The position numbers and the translations under genes were made by a program. Shown piece after piece: positions 19,018 to 26,528 of a DNA stretch of 64,000 nt; position 1 is the first letter of the stretch, and each line of letters starts with the position of its first letter. The DNA comes from Pseudomonas schmalbachii. GTDB taxonomy: Bacteria > Pseudomonadota > Gammaproteobacteria > Pseudomonadales > Pseudomonadaceae. The stretch lies in contig NZ_JAELYA010000010.1 in the NCBI RefSeq assembly GCF_017589465.1, forward strand, positions 167,137 to 231,136. The letters are read 5' to 3'. The notes beneath the pieces were generated by a model, which was not told the DNA's origin, did no database searches, and was given only the letters and a program-made list of their open reading frames with translations.

Positions 19018-20512
19018 GCGCAACGGCCTGCGTTTTGGCCTGCTCGGCCTGGCCGTCATCGTCCTGGTGACTGGCCTGGTCTTCTTCATCGGTCGTCCCG
19101 CCGCCGTCGGCGAAGGTGCACCGCCTGCCGTGCAGACTTCGGGCGAATCGACCCCGCCGGTCCTGCAATCCCTGGCGGAAGTCGCCGACAAGGCGGTCAG
19201 CCACCGCAAGCTGGATATCCAGCAATGGAAGACCGCCGAAGGTGCCCGTGTGCTGTTCGTCGAAGCCCATGAGCTGCCGATGTTCGACCTGCGCCTGACC
19301 TTCGCAGCCGGCAGCAGCCAGGATGGCGACAACCCCGGGCTGGCCATGCTGACCAACGCCATGCTCAACGAGGGCGTGCCGGGCAAGGACTCCACCGCCA
19401 TCGCCAGCGGCTTCGAAGGCCTCGGCGCCGATTTCGGCAACGGTTCCTACCGCGACATGGCGGTCGCCAGCCTGCGCAGCCTGAGCGACGCGGACAAGCG
19501 CGCAGCGGCATTGCAGCTGTTCGAGCAGGTGGTCGGCCAGCCGAGCTTCCCCGAGGAGGCCCTGGAGCGCATCCGCAACCAGGCGCTGTCGGCCTTCGAG
19601 TACCAGAAGCAGAACCCCGGCAAGCTGGCCGGCATCGAGCTGTTCGAGCGTCTCTACGGCAAGCATCCCTACGCCCACTCCAGCGACGGCGACGAGCATT
19701 CCGTGCCGAAGATCGGCGTCGCCCAGCTGCGCGCCTTCCACCAGAAGGCCTACGCCGCCGGCAACACGGTCATCGCGCTGGTCGGCGACCTCAGCCGCAG
19801 CGAGGCGGAAGCCATCGCCGCGCAGGTCTCCGGGGCCCTGCCGAAAGGTCCGGCATTGCCGGCGCCGGCTGCGCCCGAAGTGCCGAAGCCCGGTGTGCAC
19901 CACATCGAGTTCCCGTCCAAGCAGACCCATCTGATGCTGGCCCAGCTCGGCATCGTGCGTAACGATCCGGACTGGCCGGCGCTGTACCTGGGCAACCAGA
20001 TCCTCGGCGGCGGCGGCTTCGGCACCCGCCTGATGGAGCAGGTGCGCGAGAAGCGCGGGCTGACCTACGGCGTCTACTCCGGCTTCACCGGCATGCAGAC
20101 CCGCGGCCCGTTCACCATCGGCCTGCAGACCCGCGCGGAAGTCAGCGAAGGCACCCTCAAGCTGGTGCAGGACATCGTCCGCGACTTCCTCGCCAGCGGT
20201 CCGACGCAGAAGGAGCTGGACGACGCCAAGCGCGAACTGGCCGGCAGCTTCCCGCTGAGCACCGCGAGCAACGCCGACATCGTCGGCCAGCTCGGCGCCA
20301 TCGGCTTCTACAACCTGCCGCTGGATTACCTGGAGAACTTCCTCGCCCAGGTGCAGAGCCTGACCGTCGAGCAGGTCAAGGCGGCGATGAACCGCCATCT
20401 CGATGCGGATGCCTTCGTCGTCGTCACCGCCGGCCCGACCGTGGAACAGAAACCGCTGCCGGCGCCGAGCGACAAGCCTGTCGAGCAACCCGTCGGCATT
20501 CCGGAGCATTGA
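19010..20512 (+). CDS. M16 family protein lacking the zinc motif
   Basis: 500 residues with an N-terminal membrane/signal segment (LRFGLLGLAVIVLVTGLVFFIG). Where the partner has HALEH, this protein reads LAMLTNAMLNEGV, so the zinc ligands are absent. It retains the late-domain signature REKRGLTYGVYSGF. It is expected to be the non-catalytic substrate-binding half of a two-subunit M16 peptidase. The stop overlaps the rsmD start by one base. Confidence 0.9.
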   Translation: MSERNGLRFGLLGLAVIVLVTGLVFFIGRPAAVGEGAPPAVQTSGESTPPVLQSLAEVADKAVSHRKLDIQQWKTAEGARVLFVEAHELPMFDLRLTFAAGSSQDGDNPGLAMLTNAMLNEGVPGKDSTAIASGFEGLGADFGNGSYRDMAVASLRSLSDADKRAAALQLFEQVVGQPSFPEEALERIRNQALSAFEYQKQNPGKLAGIELFERLYGKHPYAHSSDGDEHSVPKIGVAQLRAFHQKAYAAGNTVIALVGDLSRSEAEAIAAQVSGALPKGPALPAPAAPEVPKPGVHHIEFPSKQTHLMLAQLGIVRNDPDWPALYLGNQILGGGGFGTRLMEQVREKRGLTYGVYSGFTGMQTRGPFTIGLQTRAEVSEGTLKLVQDIVRDFLASGPTQKELDDAKRELAGSFPLSTASNADIVGQLGAIGFYNLPLDYLENFLAQVQSLTVEQVKAAMNRHLDADAFVVVTAGPTVEQKPLPAPSDKPVEQPVGIPEH

Positions 20513-21120
20513 TGAACAAGCGAACCAACGGCGCTTCCCGCGCACCGCAGCGTCAGCACGGCGGACAGGGCCAGTTGCGCATCATCGGCGGCGAGTGGCG
20601 CAGCCGGAAGTTCAGCTTCCCGGACGGCCCGGGCCTGCGCCCGACGCCGGATCGCGTGCGCGAGACGCTGTTCAACTGGCTGGCGGCGTACGTGCCCGGC
20701 GCCCGCGTGCTCGACCCGTTCGCCGGCAGCGGCGCGCTGTTCCTCGAAGCGCTGTCGCGCGGAGCCAGCGAGGGCCTGGCGCTGGACCTCAACAGCGAAG
20801 CGGTGGCTGCCCTGCGCGGCCATCTGGCTACGCTCAAGTGCGAAAGCGGGCAGCTCCTGCAGACCGACGCCCTGCGCTATCTGGAATCCCAGCCGGCCAG
20901 GGCGTTCGATCTGGTCTTCCTCGACCCGCCATTCCACCAGGACCTGCTGCAGAACGCCTGCCGCCTGCTCGAAGAGCGCGGCTGGCTGGCGGCGAACGCC
21001 TGGATTTACACCGAAAGCGAAGCCGTCCCCTCCAGCCTCGGCCTGCCACCCAACTGGCGCCTGCATCGGGAGAAGCAGGCCGGGGCGGTACATTACGCGC
21101 TGTGGCAACGCAACTCGTAG
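20512..21120 (+). CDS. rsmD: 16S rRNA (guanine966-N2)-methyltransferase
   Basis: 202 residues from the ATG at 20512; a TTG just before it is less likely. SAM-binding motif VLDPFAGSGALFLEALSRGA and the catalytic FLDPPF motif are both present. It methylates G966 of 16S rRNA. The TAG stop codon is the first TAG of the repeat at 21117-21198. Confidence 0.94.
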   Translation: MNKRTNGASRAPQRQHGGQGQLRIIGGEWRSRKFSFPDGPGLRPTPDRVRETLFNWLAAYVPGARVLDPFAGSGALFLEALSRGASEGLALDLNSEAVAALRGHLATLKCESGQLLQTDALRYLESQPARAFDLVFLDPPFHQDLLQNACRLLEERGWLAANAWIYTESEAVPSSLGLPPNWRLHREKQAGAVHYALWQRNS

Positions 21121-21198
21121 GTTGGCGCTGAGCCTGCGAAGCCCAACGATTCCACGCCCACCAGATGTTGGGCTTCACTGCGTCCAGCGCCAACCTAC
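21117..21198. repeat. GTAGGTTGGCGCTGAGC palindromic repeat, copy A
   Basis: 82-bp inverted repeat running GTAGGTTGGCGCTG... to ...CAGCGCCAACCTAC with internal AAGCCCAAC / GTTGGGCTT arms. It supplies the TAG stop of rsmD. Other copies are at 43903-43985, 51623-51704 and 52944-53023. Confidence 0.88.
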
Positions 21199-21213
21199 GC
21201 ATACGGCCCTGTT

Positions 21214-21281
21214 TCGCGGGCATGGCCCGCTCCTACGGTTTAGCCCTGCGTGGCTTCTGTAGGAGCGGGCCATGCCCGCGA
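21214..21281. repeat. REPIN (inverted REP pair)
   Basis: Two REP sequences face each other at 21214-21236 and 21259-21281. They lie just outside the left edge of the catabolic island, after the stop of the 21286-21714 gene. Confidence 0.9.
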
Positions 21282-21285
21282 ATCT

Positions 21286-21714
21286 TTACGCAGCGCTGCG
21301 GCGCCAGACCAGCCGGGCGGTGCGGGCTTCGCTGGTGCCTTCCTCCAGGCGGGCGGTGAGGGCCAGTACGTTGCCGTCCAGTTGCGCGACGCGGCGCTGG
21401 GTGCCGCCTTCCCAGTTGGGGAACAGGCTGTGGCGCACATGGTGCAGCACGGTGTCGCCCTGCACCTCGTAGCCGCCCGCGTAGGTCAGGTAGCTGCCAT
21501 AGGCGGCGGCCTTCTCCGCGTCGTTGGCAGACCACTGCCCGCCGCTGTTGAATTGCGCGCGGCCCTTCTTCGCGATCACGCAGAACATGCCTTGCGGCCC
21601 GTACTCGATGAAGCCTTCCAGCTCCACGCCCATCGGATGGACGACGCGGCCGTCGTCGTAGAGTTGTTCCCAGGCCAGGATGTCCCAGCGGCCCTGGATA
21701 TCTGCTGCGTTCAT
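21286..21714 (-). CDS. Lipocalin-like domain protein
   Basis: 142 residues, beta-rich, no signal peptide. The pattern IQGRWDILAWEQLYDDGR ... HPMGVELEGFIEYGPQGMFCVIA resembles the Lipocalin-like (PF13924-type) family found in aromatic and polyketide pathways. It is the last gene of the oxoR operon, four bases after the hydrolase stop. It could bind or isomerise a pathway intermediate; no catalytic residues can be named. Confidence 0.65.
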   Translation of the reverse strand: MNAADIQGRWDILAWEQLYDDGRVVHPMGVELEGFIEYGPQGMFCVIAKKGRAQFNSGGQWSANDAEKAAAYGSYLTYAGGYEVQGDTVLHHVRHSLFPNWEGGTQRRVAQLDGNVLALTARLEEGTSEARTARLVWRRSAA

Positions 21715-21718
21715 CGTG

Positions 21719-22564
21719 CTACTCCGGAGTTGTCGTGAGGAAGTCGACCAGCAGGCGGGTGAAGGCCTGGGCGCGTTCGATCTGTACCCAGTGGCCGCAC
21801 TCGCCGAACACGTGCATCTGCGCGTGGGGAATCAGGCGCAGCAAGCGTTCCGACACTTCCAGCGGTATCACCTGGTCGTCGCGGCCGTGGATGATCAGGG
21901 TGTCGTGGGGCAGGGCGCGCAGTGCCGCCTCGGGCAGCGCGAGCATTTCCACGCCCTGCTGGCGCGGCGCGGGGAACAGCTGGGTGAAGCGCGTCTGCAC
22001 GTCGTCGCGGATGCTCGCCTCGTAGCGCATGCGCACCAGGTCGTCGTTGATCAGCGACTGGTCGTAGGCGAACACGCCCATCAGCTCGCGCATGGCTGCC
22101 AGCGACGGCTGGTAGCCCCAGACCTTCTCCAGCCCTTCGCTGATCGGGAAGGACACCCCCACCGCGCCCATCAGCACCAGCCGTCGCACGCGCTGCGGAT
22201 GCCGATGCGCCAGCGCGAGGGCGATGGCGCCGCCGAAGGAGTTGCCGACCACTGACACCGACGGGATATCCAGCGCATCGAGCAGGCCGATCAGTTGGCC
22301 GACCCAGGCGTCGGGATCGAGCTTGCGCCCGGCCGGGCACTGGGTGTAGCCGAATCCGAGCATGTCCGGGGCGATCACCCGGGCGCGGCGCGACAGTTCG
22401 GGAATCACCCCGCGCCAGTTGGCCCAGGCGGTGACGCCCGGGCCGGAACCGTGGATCAGCAGGATCGGCTCGCCCGACCCCTGGTCGTGGTAGTTGATCT
22501 GGCAGTCGCCGACCTGCAGGCGGTTGGCGATTTCCGGCAGGGCCGGAGCGATGGTGGCGGTCAT
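21719..22564 (-). CDS. Alpha/beta hydrolase, meta-cleavage product hydrolase type
   Basis: 281 residues. The oxyanion segment HGSGPGVTAWANW is the signature of C-C bond hydrolases (XylF/TodF/CumD/BphD). The triad is Ser109 in GNSFGG, an Asp at 229/230 in HGRDD and His258 in GECGHWVQ. It overlaps the VOC extradiol dioxygenase gene by ATGA, so it should hydrolyse that enzyme's ring-cleavage product. The natural substrate is not known. Confidence 0.85.
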   Translation of the reverse strand: MTATIAPALPEIANRLQVGDCQINYHDQGSGEPILLIHGSGPGVTAWANWRGVIPELSRRARVIAPDMLGFGYTQCPAGRKLDPDAWVGQLIGLLDALDIPSVSVVGNSFGGAIALALAHRHPQRVRRLVLMGAVGVSFPISEGLEKVWGYQPSLAAMRELMGVFAYDQSLINDDLVRMRYEASIRDDVQTRFTQLFPAPRQQGVEMLALPEAALRALPHDTLIIHGRDDQVIPLEVSERLLRLIPHAQMHVFGECGHWVQIERAQAFTRLLVDFLTTTPE

Positions 22565-23520
22565 TGGTTGGCCTTTGCGGTCTGGGTGGTGGTCACGACG
22601 GGGGCGCGCATGCCCTGGTCGGCGAGTCGCTTGAGGATCTGCCGGGCTTCCTCGCGCTTGTCGTCCGGCAGCCAGGTGCGGTCATGGCCCCACAGGCTCA
22701 TGCCCTGCAGTTCCTCGACCTGCCAGTCGGGGCCGATGGTGCGGCCGGCCCAGCCCAGCTCGAACATCCAGCCGTCCGGGTTCTTCAGGTAGAAGGAGGT
22801 GACGTGGTCGTTGATGTGCCGGCCGAGGGTGACGCCGATGCACTCCGGGTTCTCCAGGGCCATGTCGTAGGCGCGGCCGAGGTCGTCGAAGTCGTTGTAT
22901 TCCAGCATCAGGTGGTAGACCTTCGCCGGCCCGCCGGTGTGGGCGATGCCGAGGGTGTGGTGGCGCGGGTTGACGTGCAGGAACTCGACGCGGAACGGCG
23001 CGCTGGCACGGTCGCTGACGCGGAAGCCGAGCACGTCCTTGTACAGCCGGCACATCTCGTCGAAATGCGCGGTGATCAGCGCGACATGGCCGATGCCCAG
23101 CTCGCCGGTGCGGAAGCCGCCGAGCGGGCGGCCGGGCGCGAAGGGCGTAGCGGCGTCGGCCAGCCCATGGGCCACCTCGATGCGCATGCCGTCCGGATCG
23201 CGGAAATGGAACATGCCGGCGACGCCGCGCAGGGTGATCTCCTCCGCCGTGCCGCCGATGGTCGGGTAGCCGGCCTGCTGCAGCGCCCGCCGCACTTCCT
23301 CCAGCTCCTCGGCAGAACCCACCTCGAAGCCCATCGCCATCGACGCCTCGCCTTCGCAGGCCTGCAGCAGCAGGCGCTGCACCTTGCCGTCCATGCGCAG
23401 CCGCGCGCAGACGCCGGGCTCGACCACCTCCACCTGCAGGCCAATATGGCTGCCGGCCATCTCCAGCCACTCCGGCAGCCGTGGCGTATTCGCCACCACA
23501 TAGCTCAATGCGTTGATCAT
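22561..23520 (-). CDS. VOC-family (type I) extradiol dioxygenase
   Basis: 319 residues from MINALSYVVANTPRL. Two vicinal-oxygen-chelate modules; the C-terminal one carries the Fe(II) ligands His145 (IGHVAL), His203 (VYHLMLEYNDFDDLGRAYD) and Glu254 (WMFELGW). The GRHINDHVTSFY segment supplies the second-sphere His and Tyr, as in BphC. It cleaves a catechol next to the hydroxyls. It is followed by a C-C hydrolase and preceded by an SDR, a classical dihydrodiol-to-acid module. It is distinct from the LigB-type MhpB encoded at 47633. Confidence 0.87.
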   Translation of the reverse strand: MINALSYVVANTPRLPEWLEMAGSHIGLQVEVVEPGVCARLRMDGKVQRLLLQACEGEASMAMGFEVGSAEELEEVRRALQQAGYPTIGGTAEEITLRGVAGMFHFRDPDGMRIEVAHGLADAATPFAPGRPLGGFRTGELGIGHVALITAHFDEMCRLYKDVLGFRVSDRASAPFRVEFLHVNPRHHTLGIAHTGGPAKVYHLMLEYNDFDDLGRAYDMALENPECIGVTLGRHINDHVTSFYLKNPDGWMFELGWAGRTIGPDWQVEELQGMSLWGHDRTWLPDDKREEARQILKRLADQGMRAPVVTTTQTAKANQ

Positions 23521-23534
23521 TACCGAGGTTCTCC

Positions 23535-24281
23535 TTATTCCGCCGACATCCCGCCGTCCACCGAGAGGGTGGTCCCGGTGACGTAGGAAGACTGTGCGGA
23601 AAGCAGCCAGAGCAGCGCCGCGCTGACTTCGTGGGGGCGGCCGATGCGGTGCATGGGCACGCCGTCGTCGTACATGTGCTCGTCGCCGCCGGTGACGCGG
23701 TCGAAGCTCGGCGTCTTGATCGGTCCGGGGCAGATGGCGTTGATGCGGATGCCGCGCGTCGCGTAGTCCAGCGCCGCGGCGCGGGTGGCGCCGACGATGC
23801 CGTGCTTGGCGGCGACGTAGTAGGCGGTCTTCGGCATCGCCTTGAGGCCGAAGATCGAGGCGTTGTTGACGATGGAGCCGCCGCCGCTGCGCAGCATCGC
23901 GGCAGCCTCGTACTTCATCATGTACAGCACGCCCTTGAGGTTGATGTCGATGACGTCGGAGAAGTCCGCGTCCGGCGTCTCGTGCACGTCGTTGAATTCG
24001 CGCTGCAGGCCGGCGTTGTTGAAGGCGCCATCGACCCGCCCGTAGCGCTCCATCGCCAGCGCCACCAGCGCCTCGCAATCGGCCGGGCGGGAAACGTCCG
24101 TCACCCGGAACAGCGCCTTGCCGCCGGCCGCGACGATCTCCTCGACCACATCGGCGCCGGCCTGCGCGTTGCGATTGCCCAGCACCACGCGGGCGCCTGC
24201 CCGAGCCAGCGCCAGGCAGGCGTCGCGGCCCATGCCGCTGCCGCCGCCGGTAACGACGATCACCTTGTTTTCCAGACTCAT
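23535..24281 (-). CDS. SDR family oxidoreductase (possible dihydrodiol dehydrogenase)
   Basis: 248 residues, classical SDR. Cofactor motif TGGGSGMG, NNAG, catalytic Ser142, Tyr155 and Lys159 (YVAAK), then ICPGPIKTP. It should be an NAD(P)-dependent dehydrogenase. Its place just upstream of an extradiol dioxygenase suggests oxidation of a cis-dihydrodiol or hydroxy intermediate to a catechol. Family membership is sure, substrate is inferred. Confidence 0.82.
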   Translation of the reverse strand: MSLENKVIVVTGGGSGMGRDACLALARAGARVVLGNRNAQAGADVVEEIVAAGGKALFRVTDVSRPADCEALVALAMERYGRVDGAFNNAGLQREFNDVHETPDADFSDVIDINLKGVLYMMKYEAAAMLRSGGGSIVNNASIFGLKAMPKTAYYVAAKHGIVGATRAAALDYATRGIRINAICPGPIKTPSFDRVTGGDEHMYDDGVPMHRIGRPHEVSAALLWLLSAQSSYVTGTTLSVDGGMSAE

Positions 24282-24318
24282 TGTTCTTTTCTCCGGGACA
24301 GGGAAACGGGCGCCGGCA

Positions 24319-25761
24319 TCAGGCCGGCGGGATGCGGCCGAGCAGCGCTTCGAGGGCGATGCCGATGGCCAGCAGGCGGCGGTCGGAACCGAACGGCGCG
24401 TCCAGCTCCAGCCCGACCGGCAGGCCGCTGCGGCTGCCGATGCCGATGGGCAACTGGATGCCTGGCAGGCCGGCGCTGGCGGCTGGCTCGGTGTTCTGGA
24501 TCAGGCGCTCGAAGCACTCCGGCAGGTTGACCTCGTCGTTGGCCGGCGGTGCGACGATCGGCGTGGTGGGGAACACCAGGGCGTCCAGGCGGTGCTGTTC
24601 GAACAGGTCCTGGTAGTGCTCCTTCAGCGCCGGGCGGCCGCTGTTCTGCGCCGCCTCGTAGATCGGTGCGACGTCGACCAGACCATCGGTGCCGGGCACC
24701 TTGCGTGGCAGCACCCATTGCTCGTAGATCGCGCGCACGTCCGGGCTGTGGATATCGCGGGCCAGTTCCCCGATGGAGATGCCCGGCCCTTCGTCGCGCA
24801 GGTAGGCGACCATCGCGTCATGGGCCTCGTGGATCACCACCGGGAAGCCGACCGGCTGGTTCAGCTCGTGCAGGCGTGCGTCGGGCACTTCGACCAGCGT
24901 CACGCCGTGGCGGGAGAGTTTCGCCAGCGCGGCTTCGGCTACCTCGCGGGTGTCGGCGTCGAGATTACTCCAGAAGTCCTGGGCGATGCCCAGGCGCAGC
25001 CCTTCGAGAGTTACCGGCGGCAGCCCGTGTTCGTCGGTGATGAGGGCGTCGAGCAGGGTGACGTCGGCCATGCACAGTGCCATCGGCCCGACCGTGTCGC
25101 GGCTGGGCGCAATGGGCACCACGCCCTTGCTGGAGTAGCGGCCGGCGCTCGGGCGCAGCGAGGAGCAGCCGTTCAGCGCGCAGGGAATGCGCATCGAACC
25201 GCCGGTGTCGGTGCCCAGCGCTGCCAGCGCCATGCGCGCACCGAGCGCCACCGCGCTGCCGGACGAGGAGCCGCCGGCGATGCGCTCGCTGTCGTAGGCA
25301 TTGCGCACGCCGGGGCGGCTGCCGGTGTTGAAGGCGCCGTTGTAGCCGGTGGCGCCGAAGGCCAGCTCGTGCATGTTGGTCTTGCCCAGCAGGATCGCCC
25401 CGGCATCGCGCAGCTTCTGCAGGGTCGGCGCGTCCTGCCGCGGGACGAAGCCGGCCAGCGCCGGCGTGCCGGCGGTACAGGGCAGACCGGCGGCGTGGAT
25501 GTTGTCCTTGACCACGATGGGGATGCCGGCCAGCGGCTTCAGCGGCCGTCCGGCGCGCCGCGCGGCATCGGCGGCCTTCGCCTCGGCCAGCGCGCCGTCG
25601 CCGTTGAGGGTGACGAAGGCATTCAGCTCGCGGCCTTCCTCGGCACGGTCCAGGCAGGCGCAGACCAGTTCGGTGCTGGTCAGGACGCCGTCGCGGAAAG
25701 CGGCCTGGGCCTCGGCAATGGTCAGGTCGGAAGTGATCGGGATGGATTGGAAGAATTTCAT
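24319..25761 (-). CDS. Amidase signature family amidase
   Basis: 480 residues. The Lys-Ser-Ser triad is intact: Lys85 in GIPIVVKDN, the cis-Ser in GGSSSGSA (165-167) and Ser189 in GTDTGGSMR. It hydrolyses a carboxylic amide. It lies inside the oxoR operon, 13 bases from the racemase-like gene, so the substrate is probably an amide or lactam intermediate of N-heterocycle breakdown. A second AS amidase is encoded at 29840. Confidence 0.85.
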   Translation of the reverse strand: MKFFQSIPITSDLTIAEAQAAFRDGVLTSTELVCACLDRAEEGRELNAFVTLNGDGALAEAKAADAARRAGRPLKPLAGIPIVVKDNIHAAGLPCTAGTPALAGFVPRQDAPTLQKLRDAGAILLGKTNMHELAFGATGYNGAFNTGSRPGVRNAYDSERIAGGSSSGSAVALGARMALAALGTDTGGSMRIPCALNGCSSLRPSAGRYSSKGVVPIAPSRDTVGPMALCMADVTLLDALITDEHGLPPVTLEGLRLGIAQDFWSNLDADTREVAEAALAKLSRHGVTLVEVPDARLHELNQPVGFPVVIHEAHDAMVAYLRDEGPGISIGELARDIHSPDVRAIYEQWVLPRKVPGTDGLVDVAPIYEAAQNSGRPALKEHYQDLFEQHRLDALVFPTTPIVAPPANDEVNLPECFERLIQNTEPAASAGLPGIQLPIGIGSRSGLPVGLELDAPFGSDRRLLAIGIALEALLGRIPPA

Positions 25762-25774
25762 GCAATGGCTCCGT

Positions 25775-26512
25775 TCAGCGGATGAACGCCTCGTCCTTGA
25801 ACTGTTCCGGACCGGGATAGGCGAGCTTGCTGTGGGAAAGTCCGAGGTCGAGAAGCACTTCGCACAGCTTGTAGGCGATCACTCCGGGGTTGAGCACCGG
25901 TACCGGCAACTGCCCGGCGAGGTAGGCGTGGGACTGGTGCATGGTGGTCGAGCCGAGCACGATCACATCGGCGCCGTCCTCCTCGATGGCCAGTCGCGCG
26001 GCTTCCAGCAACTTGCCGAACACCACTTCTTCCTTGCCCTGCAGAAGGGCCGCGGTGTCCGGGCGTACATCGATCGAGCGGATCGACGCCAGCCGCGATT
26101 CCAGGCCGTACTCCTTCAGCGTCTTGCGATACAGCGGATACCAGCGCGGCCACATGGTCAGCACGCTGAATTTCTGCCCCAGCGCGCAGGCCATGAGGAA
26201 CGAACTCTGCCCCGGCGCCAGCACCGGAATGCTCAGCCGCGAGCGCAGCGCGGCGAGGCCGGAGTCGCTGACGGTGTTGATGCACACGGCATCGAAGCCT
26301 TCCGCCTCGGCTGTGAGACCGGCCTCGATCACCGCCATCTCCATGATCGCCATGTCGTAGTAGCTGTCGGCGAGGGTCGACACCTGGCCGGCGCCGACGA
26401 AGCACACCTCGATGTCCGGGCGCAGCAGTTCGGGTGGCAGTTGCGACTCCACCAGCGGACGGGTCGCCTCGCTCATCGGCACCGGGAAAATCATCTTCAC
26501 GCGTTTGCGCAT
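25775..26512 (-). CDS. Asp/Glu/hydantoin racemase homologue without catalytic cysteines
   Basis: 245 residues aligning by eye along the whole hydantoin racemase fold (DAVCINTVSDSGLAALRSRL, IPVLAPGQSS, KFSVLTMWPR, ADVIVLGSTTM). The two catalytic cysteines of the family are replaced: Thr80 stands at the ACxGDPGL cysteine and Ser188 at the LGCxGM cysteine. Cys77 lies three residues away. Racemase activity by the normal two-base mechanism is therefore doubtful. It may act as a lyase, isomerase or hydrolase in the pathway. Confidence 0.75.
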   Translation of the reverse strand: MRKRVKMIFPVPMSEATRPLVESQLPPELLRPDIEVCFVGAGQVSTLADSYYDMAIMEMAVIEAGLTAEAEGFDAVCINTVSDSGLAALRSRLSIPVLAPGQSSFLMACALGQKFSVLTMWPRWYPLYRKTLKEYGLESRLASIRSIDVRPDTAALLQGKEEVVFGKLLEAARLAIEEDGADVIVLGSTTMHQSHAYLAGQLPVPVLNPGVIAYKLCEVLLDLGLSHSKLAYPGPEQFKDEAFIR

Positions 26513-26528
26513 GTCCGTTCTCCCCGGC

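Noticed and set aside
17500..19440. Long minus-strand extension of the ftsY frame (to 1142 residues)
   Set aside because: It is antisense to two clear M16 peptidases, has no family similarity, and is explained by high third-position GC. FtsY starts at 17499.
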